Shown here in pieces: positions 61,359-64,000 of a DNA stretch of 64,000 nt; position 1 is the first letter of the stretch; each line of letters starts with the position of its first letter. The translations under genes and the position numbers were made by a program. Where the stretch lies: assembly GCF_900113865.1 (NCBI RefSeq), contig NZ_FOQY01000002.1:372001-436000 (forward strand), read 5' to 3'. The notes beneath the pieces were generated by a model that saw nothing but the letters and a program-made list of their open reading frames with translations, did no database searches and was not told the DNA's origin. Source of the stretch: Streptosporangium canum. Its GTDB lineage: Bacteria > Actinomycetota > Actinomycetes > Streptosporangiales > Streptosporangiaceae.

Positions 61359-64000
61359 TCACCGCCCGGCGGCGTTGAACGCGGCCACCGCGGCCAGAGC
61401 CTCAGCCGAGTCGGCGGCGGCCGGACGATCTCCGTACGCGCGCGCGGCGGCGAGGGCCTGCCGGTAGCGGAGGCGGGCCTGGCCGACGTCCTGCTCGGCC
61501 TCCGCGATCCGGCCGAGGCCGATGAGGATCCGCCAGCGCGTCAACGCGCCGCCCATCGATGCCCGGCCGCAGCCTCGCAGCGCCCGGTCGTACAGCTCGC
61601 GGGCGGCCGGCAGATCGCCGCGCAGGCGCGCGACGTCCGCGAGCCCGCGCTGGGCGCCCGCCCGGGTCTCGGGCGTTCCGGCGCGGCGGGCGAATTCGAT
61701 GGCGCGCTCGTACTCCGCGCGCGCGGCGAGCAGCCGGCCGGCGTCGGCCAGCCCGTCGGCGTTCCTGACGAGCAGCCTGGTCAGGTCCTCCACCGCGCCC
61801 AGCCGTCCCGCCAGGTCAATGGCCTCCGCCATCAGCGCGGCGAACCCCGGCCCGTCCGCGAACCCGGCCAGCTGCTCCAGGGCGGTGAGGACTCCCCAGC
61901 GGTCCCCCGTCCCGCGAAACCCCTCCAGCGCGGCGCGGAACGCCTCCTCGGCGGTGTCCCGCTCGCCGGCGAGGAGGCTCTTGACCCCTGATTCCAGGCG
62001 GGTGAACGCTCGGGACCACGGATCGGCGGGGACCTCCCCGTCCGCGTGGCAGGGGCCGTTCACCATGAACCGCAGGACGCGCAGGAACGGGTATCGCAGA
62101 CGCCGATCGGCAAGGCGCTCCAGATGGTCGCGCAGTCGCCGATCGTGCACGTTGTCGGCGGCCGCGGCGTGCGCCAGGCACAGGGTGTACTCCTCTTCGA
62201 GGCCGGCGGGCGGCTCGTCGCCGACCGTCATGAGCAGGCCTGCGGCCACCGCGGCTCGCTCGCCGGGCAGGCCCCGCAACTGCCCCTGCCATGACAGGGC
62301 GGCGAGCAGGCGGAGCCCGAGCACGGGGTCGGCCCCCGCCGCCCAGTGGAGCGCCGCGTGGAAGTTGCCGCGTTCGGCGTCGAGGCGGTCCAGCCACTCC
62401 AGCTGGTCAGGACCGCGCAGGTGCGGCTCGGCGGCCCGGGCCGATTCGAGGAAGTACGCCGCGTGGGCCGCTCTCAGCCGTTCCCGCTCGCCGTCGTCGG
62501 CCAGCCGCTCGGCGCAGAACTCACGGACGGTCTCCAGCATCCGGTACCGGCCCCCGCCGGCCTCCACCAGGGATTTGTCGACGAGGTCGGCGAGCAGTTC
62601 GACGACCTCGCCCTCGGACGGCCCGCAGACCCGGGCGGCCGCGTGGAGCGGCGCGCCGCCGCTGAAGACCGTCAGCCGCGCGGCCAGCGCCTGTTCGGGG
62701 CGGCTCAGCAGGTCCCAGCTCCACCCGACGACCGAGCGGAGCGTCCGGTGCCGGGGCACCGCCGAGCGATCGCCACGCGACAGGAGCCGGAACCGGTCGT
62801 CCAGCCGGGCCTCGACCTCCTCGAGCGTCAGCGACCGCATCCGCGCGGCCGCGAGCTCGATCGCCAGCGGCAGTCCGTCGAGCGCCCGGCAGAGCCGCAG
62901 CACCGCGTCGACGTTGGCGTCGTCGATCAGGAAGCCGGGCCGTACGGCGGCGGCCCGGTCGGCGAACAGCCGCACCGCCGGATGGCCGAGGGCCTCCGGG
63001 GCGCCGCCGTCCAGGGGCAGCGGCGGGACCGAGTGCAGCGTCTCCCCGGTGATGCCCAGCCTCTCCCTGCTGGTGACCAGGATCCGCAGGTCGCGGCAGG
63101 CCGCCAGCAGCCGCCGGGCGAGCGCGGCGACCTCGGCGGCGACGTGCTCGCAGTTGTCCAGGACGAGCAGCACCCGCCGATCGGCCAGCCCCGCGATCAG
63201 CCGTTCCACGGGGTCGAGCGGACCGGACAGCGCGGGCACCAGCCCGGCCTCGCGCAAGCCCAGCGCGTTGATCAGGGCCTGCGGGGCGGCCGCGCCGTCG
63301 GCGAGCGGGGCCAGGTCGACGAAGCGGACCTCATCCCGCTCCCGCCCGGCGGCCTCGATCGCCAGCCGGGTCTTGCCGACCCCGCCCGGCCCGGTGAGCG
63401 TGACCAGGCGTCGCTCGCCGAGCAGCGCGCGGACGCGTTCGAGGTCGCCGTCGCGCCCCACGAAACTGGTGAACTGGGCCGGAACGCCGCCTCCCGCCGC
63501 CTCGGGGGGCGAGGAGCCGGCGCGCAGCACCGCCACGTGCACGCCGCCGAGCTCAGGGGAGGGATCGACACCGAGCTCCTCCGCCAGCGTCCGCCGCGCT
63601 TCTTCGAACACCTGGAGCGCCTCGGCCTTCCGGCCGCTCCCGTACAGGGCCCGCATGAGCTGTCCGCGCAGACGTTCCCGCAGCGGATGCGCCGCCACGG
63701 ACTCCGGCAGCTCCGCCGCCAGGTCGCGGTGCTCACCGCGCGCCAACCGCGCCTCGACCAGGTCTTCGAGCACGGAGATCCGCAACTCCTCCAGCCTGGC
63801 GGCCTGCTCCCCGGCGAACGGCGCGTCGATGACGTCGGCCAGCGCCGGCCCCCGCCACAGTCCCAGGGCCTCGCCCAGGAGCCGGGCGGCGCCGGCGTGG
63901 TCTTCGGCGGCCAGCACGTGCCGCCCTTCGCCGGCGAGCCTCTCGAATCGGTGCACGTCGACGTCGTCGGGATCGACGAGCAGCCGGTATCCGGCGGGAC
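61359..64000 (-). CDS. AfsR/SARP-type regulator, N-terminus off window
   Basis: At least 880 residues, open to the window end, where it reads GYRLLVDPDDVDVHRFERLA, the last part of the winged-helix/BTAD start. The BTAD follows (to LGVDPSPELGGVHVAVLRAG), then an AAA/NB-ARC ATPase with GPGGVGKT (about 190 residues into the visible part), RVLLVLDNCEHVAAEVAALA, and TSRERLGITGE, then helical TPR-like repeats to the end. This is the LuxR-SARP-AAA type seen in BTAD regulators of secondary metabolism. It ends 84 bp before the SDR gene and is the second such regulator here. Confidence 0.9.
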   Translation of the reverse strand, partial: PAGYRLLVDPDDVDVHRFERLAGEGRHVLAAEDHAGAARLLGEALGLWRGPALADVIDAPFAGEQAARLEELRISVLEDLVEARLARGEHRDLAAELPESVAAHPLRERLRGQLMRALYGSGRKAEALQVFEEARRTLAEELGVDPSPELGGVHVAVLRAGSSPPEAAGGGVPAQFTSFVGRDGDLERVRALLGERRLVTLTGPGGVGKTRLAIEAAGRERDEVRFVDLAPLADGAAAPQALINALGLREAGLVPALSGPLDPVERLIAGLADRRVLLVLDNCEHVAAEVAALARRLLAACRDLRILVTSRERLGITGETLHSVPPLPLDGGAPEALGHPAVRLFADRAAAVRPGFLIDDANVDAVLRLCRALDGLPLAIELAAARMRSLTLEEVEARLDDRFRLLSRGDRSAVPRHRTLRSVVGWSWDLLSRPEQALAARLTVFSGGAPLHAAARVCGPSEGEVVELLADLVDKSLVEAGGGRYRMLETVREFCAERLADDGERERLRAAHAAYFLESARAAEPHLRGPDQLEWLDRLDAERGNFHAALHWAAGADPVLGLRLLAALSWQGQLRGLPGERAAVAAGLLMTVGDEPPAGLEEEYTLCLAHAAAADNVHDRRLRDHLERLADRRLRYPFLRVLRFMVNGPCHADGEVPADPWSRAFTRLESGVKSLLAGERDTAEEAFRAALEGFRGTGDRWGVLTALEQLAGFADGPGFAALMAEAIDLAGRLGAVEDLTRLLVRNADGLADAGRLLAARAEYERAIEFARRAGTPETRAGAQRGLADVARLRGDLPAARELYDRALRGCGRASMGGALTRWRILIGLGRIAEAEQDVGQARLRYRQALAAARAYGDRPAAADSAEALAAVAAFNAAGR

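Overview
The window is high-GC DNA with GTG/TTG starts, Shine-Dalgarno sites of the AGGAG type, AfsR/SARP regulators, MmyB-type and WYL regulators, an ECF-sigma/DGPF pair and many secreted proteins. This points to a filamentous actinomycete, probably of the Streptosporangiaceae type (inference; no rRNA or housekeeping marker is present to confirm it). It reads as an accessory stretch: about 45 intact genes in short operons, nearly all with their own divergent regulator, separated by unusually many gene relics.

Layout. 1-4.5 kb: 5' end of a RecD2-like helicase, a lipoprotein, and an ABC-F antibiotic-resistance ATPase preceded by a 14-codon leader peptide and a chain of alternative stems that can hide the ABC-F ribosome-binding site; then a sigma-factor tail relic and a DoxX-like membrane protein. 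4.6-7.8 kb: ArsR-AHSA1 operon divergent from a DUF1579 gene, and a WYL regulator divergent from a RidA gene, both with clear palindromic operators. 7.8-8.5 kb: a scrap yard (DUF488 pseudogene, IS21-like end, a 164-bp IS5-derived element with perfect 17-bp ends). 8.6-18.9 kb: secreted propeller/Ig protein, VOC protein, small secreted protein, methyltransferase, beta-lactamase-fold hydrolase, MFS pump, prolyl oligopeptidase. 19.1-24.3 kb: AfsR-type regulator and three secreted proteins, one of them a lipoprotein broken by a 1-nt slip in a G tract. 24.5-28.6 kb: an operon (CMD - cupin - alcohol dehydrogenase - deleted MFS - DUF2255) divergent from an MmyB-like regulator. 28.6-41.3 kb: Tn3 relic, secreted WD40-like protein, hydrolase/TetR pair with a 10-bp operator, an unusual six-bladed propeller protein, LysR/MFS/isochorismatase-like set, VOC, AraC, MFS/GlxA-type pair. 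41.6-49.6 kb: MarR, lone ketoacyl synthase, nitroreductase pseudogene, two-component system divergent from DUF418 protein, dienelactone hydrolase, ECF sigma with its DGPF partner. 49.8-58.9 kb: a carbohydrate-flavoured set (GH15 glucoamylase, enolase-superfamily enzyme, ThDP oxidase/decarboxylase, FAD/Fe-S 2-hydroxyacid dehydrogenase, sensory-rhodopsin-transducer relic, MarR, glucose dehydrogenase). 59-64 kb: serine hydrolase, SDR and a partial AfsR-type regulator.

The most promising items are the translational attenuator in front of the ABC-F gene, the six-bladed WWT-repeat protein, the recurrent pattern of genes that keep both ends but have lost their middles (MFS, Fe-S dehydrogenase, rhodopsin transducer, IS5), and two single-base frameshifts that both fall in G tracts. 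No tRNA, rRNA or CRISPR array was seen. Functions are read from motifs only; no database search was possible.
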